Positions 42,669 to 50,495 of a stretch of 64,000 nucleotides of DNA are shown here, piece by piece. Source of the DNA: Saccharopolyspora rhizosphaerae (GTDB lineage Bacteria > Actinomycetota > Actinomycetes > Mycobacteriales > Pseudonocardiaceae); assembly GCF_003931915.1 (NCBI RefSeq), contig NZ_RSAA01000016.1, forward strand, positions 1 through 64,000, read 5' to 3'. Positions within the stretch are counted from its first letter, which is position 1; the number at the start of each line of letters is the position of its first letter. Position numbers and translations under genes: made by a program. A model generated the notes under the pieces. The model did no database searches, was not told where the DNA came from, and worked only from the letters and a program-made list of their open reading frames with translations.

Positions 42669-44024
42669 CTACTTGAGCAGATCCACCACGCCGGTGATCG
42701 AGTGGTCCTTTGTCATGAAGGTGATCACGATGCCCAGGGCGATCAGCACCACCGCGGCCACCAGCTTGATGATCTTCATGCGCTTGAGCCGCGTCTCGTC
42801 GGGGGGCTCGATCGGCAGCGGCTCGACCTCGATGGGCGGGCGTTCGACGGGTTTGGGTTCGTCATCCACGTCGTCGACCGCGTCGAAGCCCTCGACCCGC
42901 ATCAGCACGCTGGTCTCAGCGATCGAACCCCGGTCGGTGTCGGTGGACAGCACCTGCTGGGCGGCCAGCGCCGCACCGCTCGCGGCGGTCAGCTCCGGTG
43001 CCACGTCGACCAGCGGCGGCGTCTGCAGCCGCTCGGCGACCAGCTGCTTGAGCAGCGGGGTCCGCGCGGTACCGCCCGCCAGCACGATCGTCTCGACGTC
43101 GTCCTGGCGCAGCGACGCCGACTGCACCGCCTGCGAGATCAGTTCCGGCACGCGTTCCAGGTGCGGGCGGGCCAGCTGCTCGTAGCGCCCGCGGGAGAGG
43201 CCGAACTCGGTGCGCACCCCGGGCAGGTCCACCCACAGCGAGACGCCGGCCTGGTGCGACAGCGCCTCCTTGGCCCGCACGCACTCGGCGCGCAGCGCCG
43301 CCAGCGCAGCCCTGTGGTCGCGGTCGGTGGCGTCGAGCGCGGCGAGCTGGGTCGAGAACTGCTCGCGGACCAGCCCGAACACCTCGTCGTCGAGGTCCTG
43401 GCCCGAGGGGTGGTCGGTGTTGAGCGGCGAGCCGACCACCTCGAAGGACCGGTGCCGGCGTCGCAGCACCGTCGCGTCGAAGCCGCTGCCGCCGACGTTG
43501 GCGACCACGAGCGGGTGCTGCTCCTCGACCCGCTGCTTGCTGGCGTAGTCCAGGGCGACGGCGACCGGTTCGGGGACCATCGTGACGTCGGTGATCCCGA
43601 GCTGGCCCAGCGCCTGCTGCACGAGGTGCACGCGGTGCGGGCCCCAGGCGGCGCTGTGCGCGATGGCGATGTGCTCGGGCGGGTACCCCTGCCGCTGCGC
43701 CACGGCGTCGGAGACCCACTCGACCATCGCGGCGACCAACCGCTGGGCCGGGACGAACTCGCTGCCGACCACGAGCGGCAGGTCGTCCCCGAGCCTGCTG
43801 GTGAACCCCCGCGCGACCCACTCGTGGTGGTCGACCTCCTGGCGGGCGGCGGCCTCCCCGGCCACGAAGGACCCGTCCTGGACCTTGCAGAGCACGGTCG
43901 GCACGACCGGGCCGCCGGCCGCCAAGGGCACCGGGACCGTGGCCGCCCAGCGGCCACCGTTGCGCCTGGCCGTGGCGGCGGTCGTCACCGTCGCGCCCAG
44001 GTGAACGCCCAGGACGTAAGGCAT
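42669..44024 (-). CDS. Hsp70-like ATPase with C-terminal membrane anchor
   Basis: A 451-aa protein. Residues 1-380 are an actin/Hsp70-fold nucleotide-binding domain: phosphate-1 GVHLGATVTTAA, phosphate-2 ANVGGSGFDATVLRR and adenosine motif VLAGGTARTPLLKQL. There is no substrate-binding domain. Instead an acidic/Pro linker (VDDVDDEPKPVERPPIEVEP) leads to one membrane helix (about 419-438) and a 13-residue tail, making it tail-anchored. ATG 44024 is chosen because the fold starts there; the upstream extension is not conserved-looking. It sits between the IniR-like regulator and the divergent iniBAC-like genes, suggesting a sensing or chaperone role in that system. Confidence 0.82.
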   Translation of the reverse strand: MPYVLGVHLGATVTTAATARRNGGRWAATVPVPLAAGGPVVPTVLCKVQDGSFVAGEAAARQEVDHHEWVARGFTSRLGDDLPLVVGSEFVPAQRLVAAMVEWVSDAVAQRQGYPPEHIAIAHSAAWGPHRVHLVQQALGQLGITDVTMVPEPVAVALDYASKQRVEEQHPLVVANVGGSGFDATVLRRRHRSFEVVGSPLNTDHPSGQDLDDEVFGLVREQFSTQLAALDATDRDHRAALAALRAECVRAKEALSHQAGVSLWVDLPGVRTEFGLSRGRYEQLARPHLERVPELISQAVQSASLRQDDVETIVLAGGTARTPLLKQLVAERLQTPPLVDVAPELTAASGAALAAQQVLSTDTDRGSIAETSVLMRVEGFDAVDDVDDEPKPVERPPIEVEPLPIEPPDETRLKRMKIIKLVAAVVLIALGIVITFMTKDHSITGVVDLLK

Positions 44025-44239
44025 GCAATCCCTTCGTGTCACCGACTCGGCCGCGCACCAGGGTCCCCGATCGGGGGTCACGTGCGCGGCACGGGTGCAC
44101 ACAATCTAGCGGCATTCGGTTACCGACTGGTTCAGGAGCCCCCTCCACACCCCCCAACGAGCTACCCAACAGACCCCCTAATAGAGGTCTTGATAACTAG
44201 GAGTCGTACCCGATGGCTAGGGGGCGGTGCTTCCCTACG

Positions 44240-44315
44240 GTGATGATCACAGGAGTGAGGGACGGCACGACCTCACTCGGTCCACCTAGCCGAGTAACGC
44301 TGAGCATCGGGAGGT
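44240..44315 (+). promoter_or_regulatory. iniB upstream region with two inverted repeats
   Basis: GTGAT-G-ATCAC (44240-44250) and a perfect 8-bp repeat GAGTGAGG-N10-CCTCACTC (44253-44260 with 44271-44278) lie in the 297-base divergent region. The ribosome site GGGAGGT (44309-44315) follows. These are candidate sites for the LuxR-type regulator. A -10/-35 pair could not be fixed with confidence. Confidence 0.5.
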
Positions 44316-44321
44316 CCGACG

Positions 44322-46061
44322 ATGGCGAACCCTCAGCACCCCTCCGGTCAGGCCGAGTCCCCCATCTCCGACCCCGGGACGCACTCCAACTCCGGCCTGC
44401 CCGCGGAACCGACGCTGCACGAGTTCCTCACGCGCCTCGTCAGCGACCCGGCCGCACGGTCGGCCTTCGACGCTGATCCGCAAGCCACGCTGGATCAGGT
44501 CGGACTCGGGGAAATGAGCGCGACAGACGTTCTGCAAGCAACGTCGCTGGTCCTCGACTACGCGCCGGTCGAGGTGGTCAACGCGTACGATCGCTCGCTC
44601 TCCAGCAGCGTCGAGAAGTTCGCCGCGAGCAACCAGCACGTCGCGATCAGTGAACTGCATCCCGCACATCCACACGAGCAGGAAGAACTCAGCATGCTGC
44701 AGACCCCCTCTGACGACTTCGGCAAGGGCGGCGACGTCGACGCCCAGATGCCGGCCCCGGCCCCCGCGAACAACAACGTCGACATCGAGCACAACGACGT
44801 CGACTCGCACAACGTGGTCAACGTGCACGACATCGCGTCGGGCAACGAGATCCTGTCGGGCAACAGCCTGAACATCGGTGGCGACAGCCTGGACCTGTCC
44901 TCCACGGTCGGCTCGGTCACCAGCACCGCCACCCACGTCTTCGACGGCTCGCTGGACGTCTTCGGCGACGCCACCAGCGTGGTGGGCGACGTGACCTCCG
45001 GCAACGTCACCGACGTGGTCAACAACGCCCCGGTCGTGGGCGACGTGGCCTCCAACGTGACCCAGGTCGTGGGCGACGCCCCGGTCGTCGGCGACGTGGT
45101 CGGCAACGTCACCTCCGGTGACGTGACCGGTGTTGCCGGTGACCTGACCAGCACCGTCTCCGAGGCCCCGGTCGTCGGCGACGTGGTCGGCAACGTGGCC
45201 TCCGGCGACGTGACCGGCATCGCCGGTGACGTGACCGAGAAGGCCACCAGCGTTGCGGGCGACCTGCCGGTCGTGGGCGACGTGGCCGAGACCGCCACCG
45301 GCGTCGTCAGCGACGTCCCGGTCGTGGGCGACGTGGCCGGTGCCGCCACCGGTGCCGCCGCCAGCGGTGACCCGCTGGGCATCGTGGCCGGCGCCCCGGT
45401 CGTGGGCGACGTGGTCTCCACCGCCACCGGCACCATCGGCTCCGTCCCGGTCGTGGGTGACGTCGCCAACGACGTGACCTCGGGCGACGTGACCGGCATC
45501 GCCGGCACGCTGGGCGACGCCGGCTCGAACGTCCCGGTCGTGGGCGACGCGCTGGGCGACGTGGCCTCGGGCGACGTGACCGGCGCCGTCTCGAACGTCC
45601 CGGTCGTGGGCGAGGTCGCCGACACCGCCACCGGTGCGGTCGGCAACGTCCCGGTCGTGGGCGACGTGGCCGGCGGTGCCGCGGGCGGCGACCTGCTCAA
45701 CAACGTCCCGGTCGGCACCGACGCCATCGGCGGCGTCGCCGGCACGGTGACCGACGCGGTCTCCAACGTCCCGGTCGCCGGCGACCTGGCCAGCTCCGTG
45801 ACCGACACGGTCGCGGGTGGCGACGTCACCTCGGCGCTGCCGGTCGACGACCTGGCCTCCGCCGCGCCGACCGACGCGCTGCCGGTCGAGGACGTCACCT
45901 CGGCCCTGCCGGTCGACGCCCCGCTGGCTCCGGTCGGCGACGTGGTCTCGCACCTGCCGGCCCCGAGCGACCTGCCGGTCGCGGGCCCGGTCGTCGGCGA
46001 GCCGCTCGAGGACCTGACCAACACCGCCACGGACGCGCTGCCGCTGGACGGTCTGCTCTGA
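44322..46061 (+). CDS. iniB: IniB-like repetitive protein
   Basis: A 579-aa protein. Residues about 28-86 (LHEFLTRLVSDPAARSAF, ATLDQVGLGEMSATDVLQ) match the N-terminal IniB domain. A polar Asn/Asp/His stretch (NNNVDIEHNDVDSHNVVNVH) follows. From about residue 190 to 500 it is a Val/Gly/Asp/Thr repeat built on A/N-PVVGDV...(S)GDVTG units, with about ten PVVG(D/E) copies. Mycobacterial IniB is similarly Gly/Ala-rich and of unknown function. There is no signal peptide or membrane helix and no cysteine in the repeat. A terminator separates it from iniA, so iniB may be made in excess. Confidence 0.8.
   Translation: MANPQHPSGQAESPISDPGTHSNSGLPAEPTLHEFLTRLVSDPAARSAFDADPQATLDQVGLGEMSATDVLQATSLVLDYAPVEVVNAYDRSLSSSVEKFAASNQHVAISELHPAHPHEQEELSMLQTPSDDFGKGGDVDAQMPAPAPANNNVDIEHNDVDSHNVVNVHDIASGNEILSGNSLNIGGDSLDLSSTVGSVTSTATHVFDGSLDVFGDATSVVGDVTSGNVTDVVNNAPVVGDVASNVTQVVGDAPVVGDVVGNVTSGDVTGVAGDLTSTVSEAPVVGDVVGNVASGDVTGIAGDVTEKATSVAGDLPVVGDVAETATGVVSDVPVVGDVAGAATGAAASGDPLGIVAGAPVVGDVVSTATGTIGSVPVVGDVANDVTSGDVTGIAGTLGDAGSNVPVVGDALGDVASGDVTGAVSNVPVVGEVADTATGAVGNVPVVGDVAGGAAGGDLLNNVPVGTDAIGGVAGTVTDAVSNVPVAGDLASSVTDTVAGGDVTSALPVDDLASAAPTDALPVEDVTSALPVDAPLAPVGDVVSHLPAPSDLPVAGPVVGEPLEDLTNTATDALPLDGLL
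44970..45790 (+). repeat. PVVGDV-coding degenerate tandem repeats in iniB
   Basis: Degenerate repeats of roughly 50-100 bases encode successive PVVGDV...GDVTG units. The DNA encoding PVVGDV is nearly invariant (CCGGTCGTGGGCGACGTG or close), which is compatible with recent duplication or conversion. Confidence 0.8.
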
Positions 46062-46087
46062 TCGCTCTCCGCGACTGAGCCCTGAAG

Positions 46088-46126
46088 ATGCCGGGACCCG
46101 CTCCCTGAGCGGATCCCGGCATTTTT
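46088..46126 (+). terminator. Terminator between iniB and iniA
   Basis: A stem with one mismatch (ATGCCGGGA...CCGCTC paired with GAGCGG...TCCCGGCAT) and five T residues, 27 bases after the iniB stop. Read-through or a separate promoter in 46127-46227 must supply iniA. Confidence 0.85.
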
Positions 46127-46227
46127 CATCATCCGGAAAATTCGCGTTACTTTAACAACACTGCGAGTACGCGGTAACGATGTGAGTTCAACCGATTGGG
46201 TTTCTCTAACCGCCGCGGCACGACACA

Positions 46228-48048
46228 ATGGCCGCCGTGATCGAGACGGCGTTGGTGGAACTGATCGATCGCGCTACTGCCGAGTGCGCCGAGCAGCAGC
46301 GCGCCGATCTGCACGGCCGCTTGCGCCAGATCAGGAGCCGGGTCCTCGACCCGACTCAGCTGGTGCTGGTGGTCGGCGAGTCCAAGCAGGGCAAATCTGC
46401 CCTGGTCAACGCCATCGTCAACGCCCCCGTCTGCCCCTCCGGCGACGACGTCACCACGACCGTGCCGACGCTCGTGCGCTACTCCGACGAGCCGACCGCG
46501 CAGTTGATCGAGCAGGAGCCCACCCCCGGTCCGGTCGCCCTGGACCGCACGCCGGTGCCCATCGACCAGGTTCGCGAGCACATGGAGCGCGCCGCCGCGA
46601 ACGGCCGTCCGGTCACGCGCGGTGAGATCGGCATCCCTCGAGCGGTGCTGCAGAACGGCCTGGCGCTCATGGACACCCCCGGTGTGGGCAGCGTCTCGTC
46701 CTTCCTCACCAGCACGACGCTGTCCGTGGTCGCCGAAGCCGACGCGCTGCTCATGGTGTCGGACTCCACCCAGGAGCTGACCACCAACGAGCTCGCGTTC
46801 CTCAAGCAGGCCACCGCGCTGTGCCCGAACATCGCCCTGGTGATGCCCAAGATCGACCGGACCCCGCACTGGCGGAAGGTCCTCGAGGTCAACCGCAAGC
46901 ACCTGAGCAACGCGGGCATCTCGGCGAAGCTGTTCCCGGTCTCGGCCGACATCCGGATGCGCGCCATGCAGTCGCGCAACACCAACCTCAACGCCGAGTC
47001 CGGCTTCCCGCAGCTGCTGGAGTTCCTGCAGACCGAGCTCGCCGGGCAGCACGAGCAGTTCACCCGGAGGCTGGTGGCGCACAACGTCTCCGAGGCGCTG
47101 ACCCAGATCAACGACTCGCTGCGCGCCGAGCTCGCCGCGCAGAACCCGCGCACCGCCGCGGAAACGCTCGTCGAGCTGGAGACCGCCCAGCGCCGGGCGG
47201 AAGACCTGCGGCGCATCTCGCAGCACTGGCAGAAGACGCTCAACGACGGCATCTCCGAGCTGTTCACCGACATCGAGTACGACTTCCGCGAGCGCACCTG
47301 GGCGGTGTTGCACGAGGTCAACGAGATCTTCGAGGTCGCCGACCCGCTGACCATCTGGGACGACTTCACCCGGTGGCTGCAGGCCCGGCTCACCGACGCG
47401 ATCACCGAGACCTTCGGCTGGCTGGAGCAGCGCCAGCAGCGGCTCGCCGAGATGGTCGCCGAGCAGATGCCCCCGCAGCAGATGAGCCGCCCGCCCGAGC
47501 TGAACCCGGTGCTGCCGCCGGAACCGCTCGAGGACGTGCCCGGGCCGAAGCTGCCGACCGGCGCCGACTACAAGAACTTCGACCAGGTCCTGACCGGTCT
47601 GCGTGGCTCCTACGGCGGTGTGCTCATGTTCGGCCTGATCACCACGATGGCCGGGTTGCCGCTGATGAACGTCGTGTCGATCTCGGCGGGCGTGCTGCTG
47701 GGCACCAAGAGCCTCAAGGAAGAGAAGGACATGCGGTTGCGCCGCCGCCAGACCGAAGCCAAGAGCAACGTGCAGCGGCACATCGAGCAGGTGATCTTCC
47801 AGGTCAACAAGGACTCGAAGGACACCATCCGCGCGATCCACAAGGCGCTGCACAAGCACTTCACCCGGATCACCGAGGACGCCCAGATGGAGATCAGCCA
47901 GTCCATCCAGGCGATCAAGCGTTCCGCCGAGCGCAGCGCCGTCGACCGCGACCAGCGGGCACGGGAGATCAAGCAGAAGCTCGAGGAGATCACCGTGCTG
48001 CGCCGCCGGGTCACCCAGCTCACGCAGAACCGGATCACCGCCGCATGA
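46228..48048 (+). CDS. iniA: Dynamin-like GTPase, IniA-like
   Basis: A 606-aa bacterial dynamin-like protein. GTPase motifs: G1 GESKQGKS (50-57), G2 Thr in DDVTTTVPT, G3 DTPG (149-152) and G4 PKID (207-210). Helical stalk segments follow. A hydrophobic hairpin (SYGGVLMFGLITTMAGLPLM and NVVSISAGVLLG, about 465-500) is the likely membrane paddle. A long basic C-terminal helix ends the protein. M. tuberculosis IniA has this layout, remodels membranes and contributes to isoniazid/ethambutol tolerance. It overlaps the next gene by ATGA, so the two GTPases are co-translated. Confidence 0.87.
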   Translation: MAAVIETALVELIDRATAECAEQQRADLHGRLRQIRSRVLDPTQLVLVVGESKQGKSALVNAIVNAPVCPSGDDVTTTVPTLVRYSDEPTAQLIEQEPTPGPVALDRTPVPIDQVREHMERAAANGRPVTRGEIGIPRAVLQNGLALMDTPGVGSVSSFLTSTTLSVVAEADALLMVSDSTQELTTNELAFLKQATALCPNIALVMPKIDRTPHWRKVLEVNRKHLSNAGISAKLFPVSADIRMRAMQSRNTNLNAESGFPQLLEFLQTELAGQHEQFTRRLVAHNVSEALTQINDSLRAELAAQNPRTAAETLVELETAQRRAEDLRRISQHWQKTLNDGISELFTDIEYDFRERTWAVLHEVNEIFEVADPLTIWDDFTRWLQARLTDAITETFGWLEQRQQRLAEMVAEQMPPQQMSRPPELNPVLPPEPLEDVPGPKLPTGADYKNFDQVLTGLRGSYGGVLMFGLITTMAGLPLMNVVSISAGVLLGTKSLKEEKDMRLRRRQTEAKSNVQRHIEQVIFQVNKDSKDTIRAIHKALHKHFTRITEDAQMEISQSIQAIKRSAERSAVDRDQRAREIKQKLEEITVLRRRVTQLTQNRITAA

Positions 48049-50189
48049 GCACCGAAGCCCTCCTGGAGCGGGCCAAGGGCCTGCTGCTGCGGACCCTGAC
48101 GTTCTACCGCGACGACCCGCGCACCTCGACGTGGCTGCGGGACCGGCTGGAACGCCTCGACCAGCCGCTGCGGATCGCGGTGAGCGGGCGCGTGAAGTCG
48201 GGCAAGTCCACGCTGATCAACGCGCTGATCGGCAGCGACCTCGCGCCGACGGACGCCGAGGAGCGCACGCAGGTCACGACGTTCTACCAGTACGGGCCCG
48301 AGCCGAAGATCCTGGTGCACACGCCGCACGGCGCGGTGCAGAACGTGCCGGTGTCCACGTTGGACTCCGCGACCATCCGGGACTTGCAGCACTGGCGGCC
48401 GGACGAGGTCTCCCGGCTGGTCATCGAATCCCCGACACCGGGCCTGCAGGCGATCACGCTAATCGAGACGCCCGGCGTGGCCTCCGCCGCCGTGCAGGAG
48501 ACCGGGCGTTCCGCGCTCGCCCAGATCCTGTCCGAGTCCGACGCCGTGCTGTACCTGACGCGCTACCCGCGGCAGACCGACCTGCAGTTCCTGCAGTCGG
48601 TCAACGAGCTGCAGACGGCGCGCTGCGTGCCGATCAACACCATCGTCGCGTTCTCCCGGGCCGACGAGACCGGTGACGGCGGCGCCGAGGCGCTGGCGTC
48701 GGCCGAGCGGATCGCCGAGCGCTACCGCACCGACCCGACCTTGAGCTCCTTCGCCCAGCACTTCATCCCGGTGGTGGGGCTGCTCGGACAAGCCGCCTCG
48801 ACGATGACCGAGGACGACTTCAAGATCCTCGCCTACCTGTCGCGGCTCTCCGACACCGACCGGGACACGCTGCTGCTCTCGGCCGAGCGGTTCATCAAGG
48901 CCGGGCTGGAGGCGGTGCCCTCGGAGATCCGGCAGCGGCTGCTGGAACGCTTCGGACACCACGGCATCTCGCGCTCGCTGGAGCTGCTGCGCGGCGGCGC
49001 CAGCTCGGCCCAGCAGCTGCAGCAGGAGCTGCTGGAGACGAGCGGCCTCAACACCTTGCAGGAGACGCTGCACTCGCAGTTCGTCGAGCGCCAGGACGCG
49101 CTGCGCGCCCGGTCGGCCCTGCTCGCGGTGGACATGGTCCTGCGTGCCAACCCGCGTCCCGGGGTGCAGCAGCTGCTCGGCGAGTTCGAGCGGGTGCTCA
49201 CCAACGCCCACGAGTGGAACGAGCTGCGCACCCTGTCGGCGCTGGACTCGGGGCAGGTCCGGTTCGCCCGCCCGCTGCAGGCCGAGGCGAAGCGGCTGCT
49301 CGGCACCTCAGGGCAGTCCGCGCACGCCCGGCTCGGCCTCGAGGAGACGGCCACGCCCACCGACCTCGCCGACGCGGCCACCGCGACCCTGTCGCGCTGG
49401 CGCGAGCAGGCGGTCAACCCGCTGCTCGACCGTTCACACCGCGAGGCCGTCCGCACCGTCCTGCGCAGCGCGGAACGGGTGATCTTGCACCAGGTCCAGA
49501 ACCCGGGTCCGCCCCAGCCCCAACCGGGCCACCGGGCCCAGCAGCAGGCCCCATCCCAGGCCCAGCAGCAAGCTCAGGTGCTCGCGCAGCAACAGGCGCA
49601 GGCGCAGGCCCAGGCCGAGCAGGCCCGGCGTGCGGCGGAGGCGGAGCAGGCCCGCCAGGCCGAGCAAGCCCGCCAGGCGGCGGAGGCGGAGCAGGCCCGC
49701 CAGGCCGAGCAAGCCCGCCAGGCGGCGGAGGCGGAGCGGGCCAGGCAGGCCGAGCAAGCCCGCCGTGCAGCCGAGGCGGAGCAGGCCCGCCAGGCCGCGG
49801 AAGCCGAACCCACTCGCCAGGCGGCGGAGGCGGAGCAGGCCAGGCAGGCCGAGCAAGCCCGCCAGGCGGCGGAGGCCGAGCAGGCCAGGCGTGCCGCCGA
49901 AGCCGAACGCGCTCACCAGGGCGAGTGGTCCACGTCGTCGCGCAGCACGGACAACCCCGGGAGAACGCCGGCCACGCAGTTCTTGCAGCAGCACGACCAC
50001 CCGACCGGCCGCCGCGCCCTGCGCGAGGTCGGCACCAGCACGGGCGGACGGCGCCGTGCCCCGGACCCGGACGAAGCCTCGAGCCGCTCCAGCGTGAACC
50101 CGTCCACGGGCAGCCACGCCAAACCGGACCCCGACGAGCCGGCCCACTACGTCGACCCCACCCCCTCAGGCCGCCACTCCCGAGGCTGA
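48045..50189 (+). CDS. iniC: Dynamin-like GTPase, IniC-like, with long repeat tail
   Basis: A 714-aa protein whose first about 490 residues match IniC. G1 is GRVKSGKS (48-55), G3 is ETPGVAS (Glu replaces the usual Asp) and G4 is SRADE. A helical stalk follows, with no hydrophobic paddle. Mycobacterial IniC is about 490 residues. The additional 220 residues contain a Gln/Pro stretch and a 15-residue AEQARQAEQARQAAE-type repeat (about 518-625), predicted to be a long charged helix or coiled coil. A disordered Arg/Ser/Pro end follows. The partner of IniA is probably this protein, given the ATGA coupling. Confidence 0.85.
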   Translation: MSTEALLERAKGLLLRTLTFYRDDPRTSTWLRDRLERLDQPLRIAVSGRVKSGKSTLINALIGSDLAPTDAEERTQVTTFYQYGPEPKILVHTPHGAVQNVPVSTLDSATIRDLQHWRPDEVSRLVIESPTPGLQAITLIETPGVASAAVQETGRSALAQILSESDAVLYLTRYPRQTDLQFLQSVNELQTARCVPINTIVAFSRADETGDGGAEALASAERIAERYRTDPTLSSFAQHFIPVVGLLGQAASTMTEDDFKILAYLSRLSDTDRDTLLLSAERFIKAGLEAVPSEIRQRLLERFGHHGISRSLELLRGGASSAQQLQQELLETSGLNTLQETLHSQFVERQDALRARSALLAVDMVLRANPRPGVQQLLGEFERVLTNAHEWNELRTLSALDSGQVRFARPLQAEAKRLLGTSGQSAHARLGLEETATPTDLADAATATLSRWREQAVNPLLDRSHREAVRTVLRSAERVILHQVQNPGPPQPQPGHRAQQQAPSQAQQQAQVLAQQQAQAQAQAEQARRAAEAEQARQAEQARQAAEAEQARQAEQARQAAEAERARQAEQARRAAEAEQARQAAEAEPTRQAAEAEQARQAEQARQAAEAEQARRAAEAERAHQGEWSTSSRSTDNPGRTPATQFLQQHDHPTGRRALREVGTSTGGRRRAPDPDEASSRSSVNPSTGSHAKPDPDEPAHYVDPTPSGRHSRG
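49600..49920 (+). repeat. 45-bp imperfect tandem repeat in iniC
   Basis: About seven units encoding AEQARQAEQARQAAE. Adjacent units are almost identical at the DNA level, so copy number could vary by slippage or recombination without shifting the frame. Confidence 0.85.
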
Positions 50190-50204
50190 CCTCGCTCCCG
50201 CGGG

Positions 50205-50390
50205 GGCCCGAACCGTCACCACCCGAGGTGCACGCCCGCCGCTGACGACATTGCGCGCGACCTGCCGTTAGCCCACCGCACCACCCCTCTGACCAGCACC
50301 AGCACACCCGGCCTTGGTGGCGGGTACCGCGGGTCGGGGCGGGAGGGGACTCCCTCTCGCGTGGGGTGCCCCTCGGGCTGGATCGTCCGA
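50205..50390 (+). repeat. Dispersed repeat family 2, copy D1
   Basis: About 185 bases that align in the same orientation to 61408-61556. A 41-base stretch (50271-50311) is identical to 61447-61487. D1 carries about 24 extra bases containing GACATTGCGCGCGA, absent from D2. No coding function is evident. Confidence 0.78.
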
Positions 50391-50396
50391 GAGCTT

Positions 50397-50445
50397 GGCG
50401 ACACCCGGCGCGACGGGTGTCGCCCCGCCGCCTGAGCGGCGGGGC
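50397..50445 (-). terminator. Tandem hairpins after the FGGY kinase gene
   Basis: GGCGACACCCG/CGGGTGTCGCC (50397-50424) and CCCCGCCG/CGGCGGGG (50424-50445), 50-100 bases downstream of the kinase stop on the minus strand. Confidence 0.75.
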
Positions 50446-50495
50446 GGTGCAGGGGAAGGCTGCCTATCAGCCAGGCACCAGGGTTGTGGTGTGGC

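Noticed and set aside
40176..44243. A 1355-codon open frame antisense to the LuxR and Hsp70-like genes
   Set aside because: Composition is Arg/Gln/His-rich and repetitive, as expected of the antisense frame of GC-rich genes. The opposite strand encodes two proteins with clear motifs.
49600..49920. CRISPR-like array, from the regular repeats
   Set aside because: The repeats are contiguous, in frame and protein-coding with no unique spacers. No cas gene is present in the window.
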